This document shows positions 20,091 to 31,949 of a stretch of DNA of 64,000 bases, piece by piece (position 1 is the stretch's first letter; each line of letters starts with the position of its first letter). The DNA lies in the NCBI GenBank assembly GCA_017506865.1, contig JAFCMP010000026.1, positions 372,001-436,000 on the forward strand, given 5' to 3'. The notes under the pieces were generated by a model. It had not been told where the DNA came from. It was given only the letters and a program-made list of their open reading frames with translations, and did no database searches. Made by a program: the position numbers and the translations under genes. This stretch comes from Tribonema minus (lineage: Eukaryota; Sar; Xanthophyceae; Tribonematales; Tribonemataceae).

Positions 20091-20295
20091 CTCGTTGTCG
20101 TACCACACGTACAGCTTGCCGGACGTGCCGTTCACCACCGTGGTGATCGGCGCGTCCATGACGTCGCTGCGCTCCTCATTGATGTAGTCCACGGAGCGGG
20201 CGCGTCTCGTAGCCCAGGACGCCCTTCAGCGGGCCCTCGCTCGCAGCAGCGTTCAGGAGGGCGTTCACCTCCTCCACGCCGGTCTCCCGCTCCAC
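20091..20295 (-). pseudogene. Glyceraldehyde-3-phosphate dehydrogenase C-terminal exon (frameshifted)
   Basis: A strong acceptor (TCTCTCTTGCAG) opens an exon reading ERETGVEEVNALLNAAA, then EGPLKGVLGYETRPL, then in a shifted frame VDYINEERSDVMDAPITTVV, NGTSGKLYVWYDNE, ending at a GTCAGT donor. This is the well-known GAPDH catalytic-domain segment (EVN-L, LGY, T-VVNGT, WYDNE) just before the C-terminal helix. A deletion of about 5 bases after RPL breaks the frame, between short CTC repeats. No exon with the catalytic Cys or the NAD-binding fold was found nearby, so this is an isolated, non-functional fragment rather than a full glycolytic gene. Confidence 0.8.
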
Positions 20296-22169
20296 CTGCA
20301 AGAGAGAGGGTTTCTTTCGTGTGAGGCACATGCATGAGCGGTCACGCATTAATGGCTCGACGAACACACGTCAGCTCTCGGCAATGTGGCTTCTCAGATA
20401 ACGGGCGCCGGCGTGCCACTCAGAATAGGCGAGCCGATTAACACCATGGCAGCGCCGGCGCCGCAGGCGCTCGCATTGGCGTCGCCCAGTATCAATATAT
20501 CTATTGCAGGTGGCTTCTGCGATGGCGCGAGCACAGCGCCGCCTTCAACGTACGGCGGAGAATCGAGCCGCCGTCGCGCCAGCGGTAGCGTCTACAGCGG
20601 CGGCGGCGGCGGTGATGGCTTCCTGCAAGGGTTCAAGATGGCTGCGGAGGCGCTCCCCAACGCGAACAGGGACTGCGCATCTAGGAAAACGAGCCCATGA
20701 TGGGCGAGATCCAGCAGACTGTGGGGCCGCTGCGTGAACTCCAGCTGCGCCGCGAGTTAGCAGAGCAGCGCACGCTCCATGAGGCGGGCAACGCTCAGGT
20801 GGAAGCTGTCACGGTGGAAGCGCAGGTTGGACATGCTGAAGGTGCAGATATCCCAGCAAGCGCGCGCTGTGCGCCGCTGCCGCAGCTGCGAATATAGGTG
20901 ACAAGGTGGACTGCGCGAGCGACCCGGTCTCATTCAAGGTGCAACTCGAATGCCTGGCCCACCAGCAACCTGCAGCAAGCGACAGGCGTGATGAGCCTTG
21001 CGCAGCATCAGGGTATGCAGGGACACATAAGCAGTTACAGAGCGGCAAGCTGCAGCGGCTCGGCGATATGCGCCGTGAGATAACCCGCCTCAGCTCGCGC
21101 TTTGACGCGCAGCAGCAACAGAACTGCCAACTGCAGTTGGCACGCTGGTGCCTGATGCCGAGACAACTGTACACTTTGACCGTGATGAAATGGCAGTAGA
21201 AGTCGTCAGTGATCAGCCGCGATTGCACAGCGTGCACGGCGTGAACAGTGCCTGGCACAGGCGATGATGCTCAGCCTGCGATCCAACCCAACGCGCGCAA
21301 CACGGAGTGCCTGACGAAGTGCCGGTGCAGCGCTTAGTCGTCACGCAGACGCCGCCGAATAATATGTGAAAATACATGTGGGGTGTAGAGAGGTCAAAGA
21401 CACTTAGCAAAATGTACAGTGAAAGGCCGTAGCTGCCATGACGAGGCCGCGAGATGCGCAAAGGTCGGACGCCAATAGGCGCAAGCGCGCGGCCAGAGAG
21501 TTTGCATATGACAACAAGCAGTCGGATGCAAACAGTTGTACAAACGCTGAAGAGCCAGCCAGACTGGATTCGTTCAAACGAAAGCAGCTGACCGCAATGC
21601 GTGCCATGCAGGACTCCGAGCATGTAGACTTTCTTGAGAAATGAACGCTGACTTCTCTCTGCCAAAAGCCGACTTCCACTTTCAGAATCAACGTACTCTT
21701 CACATGTATGCGCATTGGTCCATGTGACGCTTTGGGGTTGCATGGGGCAGGGCATTTGGGGCAGGATCGGGACAGGCTAGTCCCAGTAGTTGGTGTCATC
21801 AACAATTCACTCGTCGATTAATCTCCAAGTACTCCAACAGACATTCTGGGACAAGGGGATAACAGATTTTACCTGATTACAGAGATGAGAAACCTACGTA
21901 AAACACCAACTGTCTCTTGAAGAAAGACAACAGGGCTGTCTCACTGTATCAAAACGTGAAACCTGCACATCTGATCTCAGCAAGACAAGGGCCAGTTGGC
22001 AATTACCGGTTGTTTAGGGCCGGTGCACGCTTGGCCTAACCGTGTCCCACGCGTCCCGATCCTGTCTAGGTCCCCGCCACCCACCGGCTGTCAAAGTCCA
22101 CCTGCAGAGAGGGAACAGCAGCACGATGTTATGTGTGCGCACCTTCGCCGTAGTTTAACTGCCTAATCG
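20296..22169. other. No confident gene; GC-rich coding-like debris
   Basis: Plus-strand frames at 20386-20700, 20697-20897 and 20906-21199 are Ala/Arg/Gln-rich and partly coiled-coil-like (for example LQLRRELAEQRTLHEAG), but change frame repeatedly. They may be fragments of a decayed element gene. I could not assign them. Confidence 0.35.
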
Positions 22170-22945
22170 CAAATCACATATCGCCAACGACTGCAGTGCT
22201 ACCATTGAAATACACATTGCAGTACGGAGGTCTAACAGGAAATCGCAAACCGCAAACGACGTGTAGTGCTTTGTTGTCCACACACAGTTTTGCAAGACGT
22301 GTCTGATTGCCTATCGCAACCCGCAAACGACGTGCAGTCTAAGTACAGATTGCAGTACGGAAGTCTAATCGCAAATTGCAAACCGCAAACGACGTATAGC
22401 GCTTTGCTGTCTCCGCAGGTTGCAGAACTCAGGTCTAATCGCAAATCGCAAACCGCAAACGACGTAATACTATAGCGCTTTGCTGTCCTGCTGCAGATGT
22501 TCAAGACTCAGGTCTAATCGCAAATCGCAAACCGAAAACAACGTATAACGCTTTGCTGTCTCCGCAGGTTGAAGGACTCAGGTCTCATCGCAAATCGCAA
22601 ACTGCAAACGACGTGATACTATAGCGCTTTGCTGTCCTGCTGCAGATGTTCAGGACTCAGGACTAATCGCAAACCGCAAACAGCAAACGACGGATAGCGC
22701 TTTGCTGTCTCCGCAGGTTGCAGGACTCAGGACTAATCGCAAATCGCAAACCGCAAACGACGTATAGCGCTATGCTGTCCTGCCGCAGATGTTCAGGACT
22801 CAGGTGTGATCGCAAATCGCAAACAGCAAACGACGTTAAGCGCTATGCTGTCTATTCTGTCCACGTTCAGGACTCAGGTGTAATCGCAAATCGTAAACCG
22901 CAAACGATGTATAGCGCTGTCGCAGATGTTCAGGACTCAGGTGTA
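22170..22945. repeat. Minisatellite of alternating ~70- and ~79-bp units
   Basis: Units share TAATCGCAAATCGCAAACCG, then CAAACGACGTATAGCGC, then TTGCTGTC. From about 22363 onward two variants alternate: one with CTCCGCAGGTTGCAGGACTCA-type ends and one with CTGCTGCAGATGTTCAGGAC-type ends, giving a dimer of about 149 bp. Unit starts lie near 22363, 22432, 22511, 22580, 22659, 22729, 22802 and 22876. Left-hand units (22170-22360) are degenerate. Confidence 0.88.
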
Positions 22946-23080
22946 AGCGCCTTGATGACAGCAACGGTACGCTGCGGCGGTAACATCGCTTCACGGTGCA
23001 GGCTTAATCAGCGGCAAACAAACAGCGGCCGGGAACAGCGGTAATCAGTTCAACAAGGGCGCCCTGACCTGTGCTTGGAA

Positions 23081-23800
23081 CAGGGTGCGCGTTTTGATTA
23101 TTGAGCGCCTGGCGCAATATAATTAAGGCCCAGGCAAAAAACGGAAATGGCGCAATTGACTGGCGCAACTGGCGCAATTGGTTTGCGGCCCAGGAGCATT
23201 CAACGTACATTGTAGTTCAGTTTTGTACCCTATTTGGACGTAGTACCGTATCAGCGCAACGCTGCCAAGAACAAAGCTTCTACGTGGGCAGGTGCGCGTT
23301 CAAGATGGCCTCAATGTCCACAGGCCCGCTCGCAGTCGCCAGGGGAAGGTCCTTGGTGCACTCGCTCTGAAGCTCCTCCCTCAAGTCTGCTGGTACCTTG
23401 GTGCACTGGTGCAGGATGTGCTGCTCCAACGTTTGCACCCTGGATTGACTCTTGGTAAATTTGACGCCGCAGTGCAGGCACTGACAGGCCCCTCGCTTGC
23501 TGCTGTCCTTGCCACCGGTGGCTTCGAAGAAGCGTCGCACTGGCGCCTGTGGCCTGCTGGCATGCCTGCTGCTTTGGCCTGAGTGCCTGGCGCATCGCCA
23601 TCACTATCCTGGTCCAAATCAACAATTCCAGCATCGTCCATGACCTCTGTTGCACTACGATGCACTGCGAAACACTGCCTATCCCAAGATAGTTGCGCCA
23701 ATTGCGCCACCCCCTCTTTTGCGCCTCGGTTGGCGCAATTGGCGCAATCTAATGGCGCAATAGGGTTGGCGCAATGTATTTAGTTTACTCGCGCACCCTG
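23081..23800. mobile_element. hAT-family deletion derivative (720 bp)
   Basis: The ends are CAGGGTGCGCG (23081-23091) and its exact inverse complement CGCGCACCCTG (23790-23800). CAGGG is a typical hAT terminus. An exact 8-bp target duplication GCTTGGAA flanks it (23073-23080 and 23801-23808), the hAT hallmark length. Subterminal regions on both sides are packed with TGGCGCAA motifs, likely transposase-binding repeats. The interior keeps only the N-terminal BED-finger part of a transposase (minus strand), so the copy is non-autonomous. Confidence 0.9.
23280..23641 (-). pseudogene. hAT transposase N-terminal remnant with BED-type zinc finger
   Basis: An ATG at 23641 opens an acidic N-terminus (DDAGIVDLDQDSDGD). 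After one frameshift the sequence continues as RRFFEATGGK, then CLHCGVKF, then LEQHILHQC-KVP, a C-x2-C...H-x4-C BED finger followed by the KVP segment usual in hAT proteins. The DDE core and dimerisation domain are absent because the element ends about 200 bases downstream. Confidence 0.75.
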
Positions 23801-23808
23801 GCTTGGAA

Positions 23809-24876
23809 TGTGTGGCTGGATGGAGACAGCTTTAATGGCAGCGCCGAGATGATTATGTGCGCTCTGCAGCAGCATCAAGATGACCACGGTATCGCCAAAT
23901 TCTCATCAGCGAGTGTCTGGTCTCAGCTGATCGAGAGAGGTGCAGCTCAGCTCAGCTTCACCAGGCCCTGCGATCGCTTCAGCACAGTGCAGGTGCGTGG
24001 TGCATGGTGCATCGGAGGATAGAGGTGCCATGTGGCGCACGGTCATCAAAGTGTTGGTTGCAGCGGACACCTTTTTCTGGTCCATTGCCGCTTCCTGCGT
24101 GTCTACAAGTCGCCCGCTACAGCAAGCGACCCAGGCTGCACGCCTTGCAGGAAGGAGAGGGGCCAGACCGTGGACACACCACCATCACCACCACCACAAC
24201 CCTCCCCGTCCGACAGACTCATCAACGTGAACGTGCACGGATTTAACGACTTCGAGGTAAGTGGCGGCGTCTTGTCAGATGCGTACGAGTGCGTACAACC
24301 CATGCACCCCTCCCCGGAGGAACTGCTCCGTCCACTGGTATTAAACAAACATACAGCGTTTGACGAGTGGGAAGGAGACGACAAGGCACAGCTCAACACC
24401 ATCATTTTGCGCCTGTGTAAGGTCGTGCAAAGGAATAAAGACGACACCATGATGGGGATCCTGGCGATCACGCTCAGTCGCATTCACGACGCCATGTACG
24501 CGGAGGCGCAGGTGCGTACATGCTGGGTTGCCAAATGGAGTACATGCAACGGAATTACCACTTTCTGTGGCAGTACGACCCGCTTGTGAAGGACGTCAAT
24601 AAGTTGTGTGAGTTCACACTGCCCACCACCTGCTACCATGGAGATGAGAACGCACAAGTGCACGAACTCAAGGTCGTTCTTGAGCGGGTGATCATTGACA
24701 TCACCGCCGGGTGTGACCCTTGTGCTGCTGAAATAATCGCAGCGATGCGCAGTCTTGCACTCACCGTGGCGATGGTCGCCGGCTGGCCAGAGGCGCCGCA
24801 AGCAATGATCGAGCAGGAGGAACGGGAGCTACGTTGCAACAGTCTTGAAGCGCAAGCAGCACAGTATGTGCTATGA
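23809..24876 (+). CDS. Uncharacterised coding-like region, frame-shifted or multi-exon
   Basis: Three plus-strand segments look protein-coding: about 23809-23992 (ends ...FSTVQ at a GTGCGT donor), 24064-24511 (contains NVHGFNDFEVSGG and DEWEGDDKAQLNTI, ends at CAG|GTGCGT), and 24520-24876 (LWQYDPLVKDVNKL ... ending YVL-stop). I could not connect the frames: the proposed splice phases disagree, and the gap between the last two is too short for an intron, so at least one lesion or a missed exon is likely. No family recognised. The hAT element sits immediately upstream and may have split it. Confidence 0.35.
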
Positions 24877-26118
24877 TCTCCAACTCATTCATGTCTTTGC
24901 CTTCAAGTCATCCACGGTATATATAAGCAAGTGCAACGGTAGCGGCGCTATGCAGAAGTGTACGTTTCGCCTTGATTCAGAGTAACTGTTGTGGAGTGAT
25001 GAGCTGGTGCAAACGGCAAAGGCAGCTACAACTTGTTTTGTTCTATACACATGCAGGGTGTTTAATGTCTGTACCTAGTTTCATAAACCTCACCATCACG
25101 ATCCAGGTTCTGGTTTGTTGTCTACAAGCGCAACAAGCAGCGGCACTCGCAGATGCTGGCGGTGGTGTCGGTGTTGGTGAGATGCATGTGGATCTGCCTG
25201 GAGGCACTGGAGAGTGTACAGTGATTGGACGGAGGCTGAGCATGTGCTACATATTGCTAACTGCCGCGCTCTTGATGTGACACAGTCGTTTCGGCACCCA
25301 TAAGCTGTGCAGGGCGTGGGCAGAATTGTTCTGTGAAATGCAGGTAGACGAAGCTTAGGATTAGAGCACATAGTTCTTGCAGTGGTTGCAGCGATGGAGC
25401 AACTATATTTATGGAGGATATTAAGTGCAGGCACTGAGTCCATGGAATTGAGCTCTACGTACATTGACATGGTTCTTATTTGAAACTGAAGCTTGGTCGT
25501 CTTGCGCTGCGTCATTCCGTGCGTTTGTGGCTGCTGATCCTGTTGCTCACACTGTAACAGTTGTACACTTAGTCTATTTGAGTTGTCGTACTGTTCACGC
25601 TGGCACCCTCGCACATGTGCTTTGGTTGCTGTTACTTGCCCGATTTTTTGGCGCCGTCGTTCAGGTGCTTGTTACTGGTACACTGACATGCACGCCTGAA
25701 CTACTATTGCCGTCGTTCGTGGATGCTGACTATACACAGTGAATGGTGAGAGATGTACTTTCAGATCTCCTTCTGCAATTGCTTGCTTTGCGTGTGTCGC
25801 ACTCTCCAGTCGCTCCATGCCAGTAATGGCCCTGGCAGATTCCGCCGTGAGAGCCAGGTATTAGGCACATGAAGGTTAATGAAGCAGGGGCATGGGCATG
25901 ACTGGTCACCTTACAGTATTGAGAGCATAGATCAGGTGCATAAACTTAAACCCTATGGGAATGTGTGAGCCTGATGAACTGGGGAGCCACCCTTCCGTAG
26001 TAGCAGACATTGCCGCGGCTGCCCCTTCCACGCCCGCTAAAACATAAACTAGCGCGGAAGAAAGCAGCTGCAGCGGCGGGCAGAAGGACGACGACGACAA
26101 CTGGGAGGCCTATGCTGA
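24877..26118. other. No gene recognised
   Basis: AT-richer sequence with short frames. The segment near 25125-25230 (Ala/Gly-rich, preceded by a possible acceptor) could be an exon, but nothing supports it further. Confidence 0.35.
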
Positions 26119-27265
26119 CGAGATCTGCAGGAAGGTAGTGCCCCGCCGCCGGCGCGGTCACTTCACGCACGGACTACAAGCCGGCCTAAGGCCCTTTCAA
26201 ATGTTCTTCGACGTCAATACGAGGATTGCCTGGTGGAGGACCTAGAGGCTGCCTCGGCTGGTGCCGTGGGCAAGCCGACGCAGGCTGCACCTATTGGTGA
26301 CTCGCGCGACACCAGCCGCCGCCGCCAACAGGCTAGCGCACGGGTCCTGGCGCAGCTGCGCAGCCAGCGTGCGTCCGGGGCAATGGCGTGGATGAGCGTG
26401 CCACCCACTGCCAATGACCGCCCGGGTGCAGCGCCCATGTCCAGTATGGCAGCAGCCACGATGATTTTGATTGCGATCTTCATAGACGGGTGGGGCATAC
26501 AGGGCGAGGTGTGCCCATGGCGGTGCAGTGATGTGAGCCCCACCTCCACGCATGCGATCAGCTGCCCCAGCCAGCACATACGGGGGCACAACGCGACACA
26601 CACTGCCCAAAAGCGGTGCCTGCAGCGCATCTTGAGACAGCACCATGTCTCTATTGTCCGCAATGAGGACGCTAGCGTCTTCAAGGTACCGGGGTATCGG
26701 GCGGACACAGTCATTGACCCAGGGTGTCTGCACTTTAGCAGTGCATACCGTAACAAGGGAATAGTGTTAGACACAAGTGTGCGCGCGCCCACAGCGAGCT
26801 CGTACCTGACAGGCAAAACACATGCCTCGAACACGGACGGCTATGCTGCTGGGGTGGGGGAGGACGCGAAGGTCAAGCACCACACCGGCACCTTGACGTC
26901 ATCTTGGGCTTTTGTGCCATTCGTGCAGGAGTCGTACGGACGGCTGGGCAAGCAGACAAGCCTTTTTGTTGAGGAGTTGGCAATGCACTCAGCACTGTGC
27001 TCAGGGGGGGGGAAGGCAGATGTGTTACGCAAGGCCGGGTTAGCTAAGCGTCAGATCCTCATTGAGCTGAGCATATCGCTGGCGCGGGAGTTGGCGGAGC
27101 GCGTCATGGCGTACACACGTGGAGCGCGAATGCTGGGCTGTGTTGCGGCGCCGGTATCCAAGCTCCTAGGGCACAGCGCAGACTAGGCTGCTGCGTTGAC
27201 GCAAGCTTTTCGATTGCATAGGCAACCCGGCCTCCCTTGGGCCTTTATAAATACAAGTCCATTCG
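26119..27265 (+). mobile_element. LINE (non-LTR retrotransposon) 3' end with intact C-terminal frame
   Basis: An open frame runs from just after a TGA at 26116-26118 to the stop at 27184-27186. It carries the RT C-terminal domain: SNVLRRQYEDC, LAQLRSQ, a Met/Ile-rich segment, a C/H-rich block (CPWRC...H-ISC...RGH), KRCLQRILRQ, VPFVQESYGRLG and SLARELAERVMAY. The RT and endonuclease domains are missing, so it is 5' truncated. The 3' tail after the stop (GGCCTTTATAAATACAAGTC, then CATTCG) is shared with the 41.3-kb copy, placing the 3' end near 27265 with no poly-A. Confidence 0.75.
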
Positions 27266-27329
27266 TACCAGACATCGCTAGCAAAAACCGCCATTAGACT
27301 AAGTGAAAGCTCAGCTTGTGTAAGCGACA

Positions 27330-28945
27330 AATCGGTAGTTTGAGAAGCCTCCATGCATGTACCTGTAACTTGTGCCGCAACTGGCGGCGTCGCAAACGCT
27401 CGGGTCGGGTGTCATTGGCTCAGCTAACGCTTCCCTGCCATGGCATAGCAATCCAAATCAGGAAGCTGTGATGACTGGTGGCCGCCGACTGTGAATTGCG
27501 CAGCTTGTGCAAGCGATGATGTGTATGAAACCTGCATGTGTCTTTAACTTGAGTGGCCACCCGCGACATCGCAGCAGCTCCTGCTCGAACGCCACTGGCT
27601 CCGCTGAGCGCTTGTCTCACGCTGGAGTAGCACTTCAACACTTGAGCTGTCATGAGCAGCGGTAACCGGAAGTGAACGCGCAGTTTGTGCAAGCGACGAG
27701 ATGGTCATTCATGGGACATGATTGTCCCTGTAACATGTGCGGCAACTTCCGGCGGCGCAGAGGCTCTGGCGCCGGGTGCAATTGGCTCAGCTGAGCGCTT
27801 GTCTGCCATACCACTTCAACCTCGCAAGCTGTCGTGATCGGCGGATGCCACTGATGAACACGCCACCTAAGCAACCAATGAGCACTGCCAGGTCTTTCAT
27901 GTACATGTAGCTGTAAATTGTGCAGCAAATGGCGGCGGCACAGTCGGACAGTCGGGCGGGTGCCGTTGGCTCAGCTGAGAGCTTGTCCAACAGAGTCTGG
28001 AATTATTCTACCACTTCAACCCCGCAAGCTGCCATGACCGGCAGATGCCGCTGATGACCGTGCAGCCTGCGCAAGCACTGAGCTGGTCATTCATGGGGCC
28101 TACATGTGCCTGCAATCTGCGCGGCAGCTGGCGATGTTGCAGCAGCGTGGGGCGGACGCCATTGGCCCAGCTGGGTGCCTGTTTGGCATAGCCATTCAAT
28201 CTCACGGGCTGTCATGATTGGTGGGGGCAGATGGTGAACGCGCAGCTTGTGCAAGCGAGGAGCCGGTAATTTGAAGCCTATATGCGTCGTAACTTGCGTG
28301 GCAGCTGGCGGAGTTGCAACAGCTCAGCGCCAAGTGCCACTGGCTCAGCCGAAGACTCATCTTGCCGGACACTCAATCCCGCGAGCTGTCATGACCGGTG
28401 GATGCCAGTGGTGATAGCGCAGCTTGTTGCAAGCAACGAGTAGGTAGGTCTGAAAACCTTTGTGCGTTTGTGACATGTGCAGCAACTAGCGGCCGCGCGG
28501 CCGCTCGGTCCGGATGCCACAGGCTGGCTCAGGCGCTTGTCTGACGCACCACTTCAACTCACGAACTTTCATCATTGGCGGTCGCCGCTGGTGAATGTGC
28601 AGCCTGCGCAAGCGATGAGCTAGCAAGGTATGACGCCAATACGCGTTTGTAACTTGAGTGCCAGTGGCAGGTGGCGACGTTGCAGCAGATCAGGGCGGGT
28701 GCCGCTGGCTCAGTCGAGTGCCGCCTTGCCTGGCACTTCACTTTGTCTATTCCATTTGTCATGAGTGGCGGTCCCCGATGGTGAACGCACAGCTTGTGCA
28801 ATCGATGAGCTGGTAGCTTGTGAAGGCTGCATGTGTCGTAACTTGCAGGGCAGCTGGCGGCGTCGCAGCAGCTTCAAGTCAGGTGCCACTGGCTCAGCTG
28901 AGCGCTTGAGCGGCATAACACTTCAACCCTGCAAGCTGTCATGAC
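27330..28945. repeat. Array of ~180-bp satellite units (about nine)
   Basis: GCTGTCATGA-like anchors occur near 27466, 27646, 27828, 28028, 28208, 28385, 28564, 28755 and 28935, spaced mostly 177-200. Each unit also has GCGCAGCTTGTGCAAGCG-like, GTAACTTG-type and TGGCTCAGCTGAGCGCTTGT-like blocks. Units are 75-90 percent alike by eye. The same unit occurs at 11.6-12 kb. Confidence 0.85.
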
Positions 28946-31460
28946 ATATGTGTTCTGGATCTGGAGGAGCGCTGCTGTCTGTTGCCAACCCCGAGCCCTC
29001 ATCCTGCCTTGCTCATCTCGGCTGGTGGTGTATGCGCGCGCTGCGTCGTCGAAGTTAGAGTTAGGATTAGGAGTACTACTAGCACAGGTCAGGGTCAGGA
29101 CAGGACTGCGCCTAGCCTCAGAGTTTTCATTATCATACTAAGGGGTAGAATCAGGATTTGCCGTGCGCTAATGTCGCCAGCTCTGCAGACAATCAGCGAA
29201 TCTTAAACCGACGGTACTAATTAGTCATTTCTAGCGAGTTGACGCCTGCGCAGGTTGCATGCTCTCAGTAACAGTTTAACTGTTGTGCGCACCAAACGTG
29301 ACAGTTCCGTGTGTCAGAGCGAAGGAGTCAGGATGGCTGATGCCAAGCTTGCTGTTGCAATAAAAACAAAGTACCACGCAGCTGCGCACTTGATGGGCAA
29401 GGGTGTCCCAGGTGACCGTGAAGAATGCAGCGGATGCTCAGGCTGTAAACAAGAGCCATTACCATGGACCTTAAGGTTTTCGTATTGTACTCACACTTTG
29501 CTGAAGATTTGTCACCCTGACGATGGTGTCATTTGAGAGGATCAACGCATAGGTGTGAAAGATGCCAGCGCTGGATACTGCAACTGGCACAGTATGTTTA
29601 ACATAAGCTGATGTTGCCCTTGAGCGGCCAGATCGGGTCTGCCTACTAGTAGGTCATTTAAAGCACATTTGGTTTAAGTATACTTTGCATATGCTCAGTT
29701 TTCACTGACAAGCTTGCCGTTCTCAGAGTTGAAGCGCACCACATATAATTTGGTCACACACAGAAGAGCAAGAAGGACAATGGTTATCCTCAACTCAGTA
29801 GACAATTTAACAATGGAGGCTGCAGTGGCCATCACCTCCACTTTTTTGCTTCAAGTATGCTACTAGATAAGGATATACCGTGTAACGGATTTGCTTGCCA
29901 TGCACTGCAGTGAATGCCACAGCTAAGCAGTTAACGGCCATTGCAAACCCTCTACAGCATTCATCATGAAGCAATGACTGCCACGGGAATGCAATCACCA
30001 TGAAGCAATGACTGCCATAACACTCTGGCAGTGGCCAGTGACACCAGGCTGTTTATTAGCACCAGAATTTGCCGACAATGGTGCTGAGACTCTTGTCCTC
30101 CAGAGTATCTGTTCTGTGTAGTTTGGGTCTGTTCTGGTGCCAGGGCACAGTAGCCCAGAATGGGTACAGATGCAGGAATGAACGCACTAGAATGGATGCA
30201 CTTGCCAGAATGTGACAGAACACAGGATGGACCGGAATGCTGTGAATCTCCTAGTGTCGACCCTGTGACGGTTTCAGGTCTGCGAGGCTTTACTCACCAG
30301 TACCACACAAGTGGGTCTGGCTCAAACCCATCATGTCAACTGTGTTTTGTTCAAGTCGCAGCACGCTTCATTTTCTTAACTGCTTCTAAACTTTGTTCAA
30401 CACCCTAAGGCTTGTTGCAGTTGTGCTCTCAAAAGCTGCTGCAAAAGACATATGAAACAAAAACAATCTGCACGCCAGCGTTCCTGGCCTCCACTTCAAG
30501 TTGCCCACTTAGTAGCCTCTGAGATTAAGTGCGCGATTTCTGCTCATGTGTTGTGCTGCAGTACCCTTGAAGGTGGCAATCGGCCGGCCGTTGGAGTTGT
30601 GCTGCAGTACCCTAGAATCCTTCAGGTGGCAATCGACTGGCCGTTGGAGAGCTTCAGCTGTGGAGTCCAGCAATTGGCGAACTGCATGCATGCAGCACTT
30701 TGGAAAGCTCAAGGCCATACACGCCAGCAACACTGCATCGCTCCAGCCCAGGCGCACTCTTGCTGTGTGTAAAATTCAGCTCAAGTCACAGCTGTCAGGT
30801 GCTCAACATCCGTCGGCCCTTTATTAGCAATGATCTGGCAATTTCTCATACCCGTCAGCCGGCAAATGCAAATGGCGACACCTCGGCAGTCAGCCAGCAT
30901 TCACCGGCTCAAGCGGCTTTCACTACGCTCGCCGCACACTTGCCGAAGAACATTCTGGCAAATCGCCGGCAAATCGACGGGCGACGGCAACGGCGGATGG
31001 TTTGCCGGCAAAACGTGGCGTCTCACAAGGAAATGAGACCACCCCTTTTCCTGATGTAGGACTGCATATGAGGACATCATATGCATGCTTTGGAAGTATA
31101 AGAAAGAGAGACAAAATAGTCACCCAACTTGAGCATACAACCCCTCACACGATGAGTGTGACCCCGCCGGCGGGTATAACCCCTAAGTACGACCCCTAAA
31201 AACAACTCCCAATTACAACCCCCTAAGTGATACTATGACCACCAAATATGACCCCCTAAGTATGACCCCCAAATAAGACCCACAAGTACGACTGCCAAGT
31301 ATAAGCTGGTGACATGGCACGGTAGCATGAGCTGGTAGGTATATACTTCACCCCCCCCCGACTCCGCCATGCGCAACATGCGCAACATCGCACGCAAAGA
31401 GTATGTACGCCATGTGGAACGCTGCCGATGCAGCTGAGCGTATTCGCACTAGTGCTATGC
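28946..31460. other. No gene recognised
   Basis: Mixed-composition DNA with short frames. The segment 29332-29400 (MADAKLAVAIKTK-like) might be a small exon but has no supporting context. A partial duplication near 30550-30650 repeats TTGTGCTGCAGTACCCT. Confidence 0.35.
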
Positions 31461-31690
31461 CTATACCTCATCTACTTTTGTTTGAGGGGCAGAACCCCTT
31501 ACATTAGGAGTACTCATACTTGTGGACTTGTAGTCATCTTGAAAGGCCCCAATGGGAGGCCGGGTGTGTCCTATGCCTACTTTTGTTTGAGGGGCAGAAC
31601 CCCTTACATGAGGAGTTCTCATACTTGTGGACTTGTAGTCATTTTGAAAGGCCCCCAATGGGAGGCCGGGTGTGTCCTATGCAATCGTGA
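31461..31690 (-). repeat. Two ~110-bp tandem copies derived from the LINE 3' tail
   Basis: Both copies contain, on the minus strand, CGGCCTCCCATTGGGGCCTT followed by ACAAGTCCACAAG. This parallels the CGGCCTCCCTTGGGCCTTTA...ACAAGTCCAT tail of the LINE copies at 27 and 41 kb. The unit also includes AGGGGTTCTGCCCCTCAAAC outside the LINE-like part. Confidence 0.65.
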
Positions 31691-31949
31691 AGTCTGCAGA
31701 CAGTGCTCGTACTCATGCAGTCGTCATCGAACTCGTGCAGTCATCTGTCCCAAAGTCACTGTGCATGACAATGCACTGCATATGATTCGTTTCTAGCCTG
31801 GTCAACAAACTTCAAGTGTTGCATCTGACGTGCGACCCTCTGTTTGTTTCGAGAACCAGTCTATTTTGCCTAGAAGTTGCAGTTGGATCGTCCGCCTGGA
31901 AATCGCCCGCTACTCTTCTTGAGACCTCGCCTTGAGTGACGCGGCCATT

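Noticed and set aside
22170..22945. CRISPR-like spaced repeats
   Set aside because: Units are contiguous tandem repeats of 70-79 bp without unique spacers, in a eukaryotic context with no cas genes.
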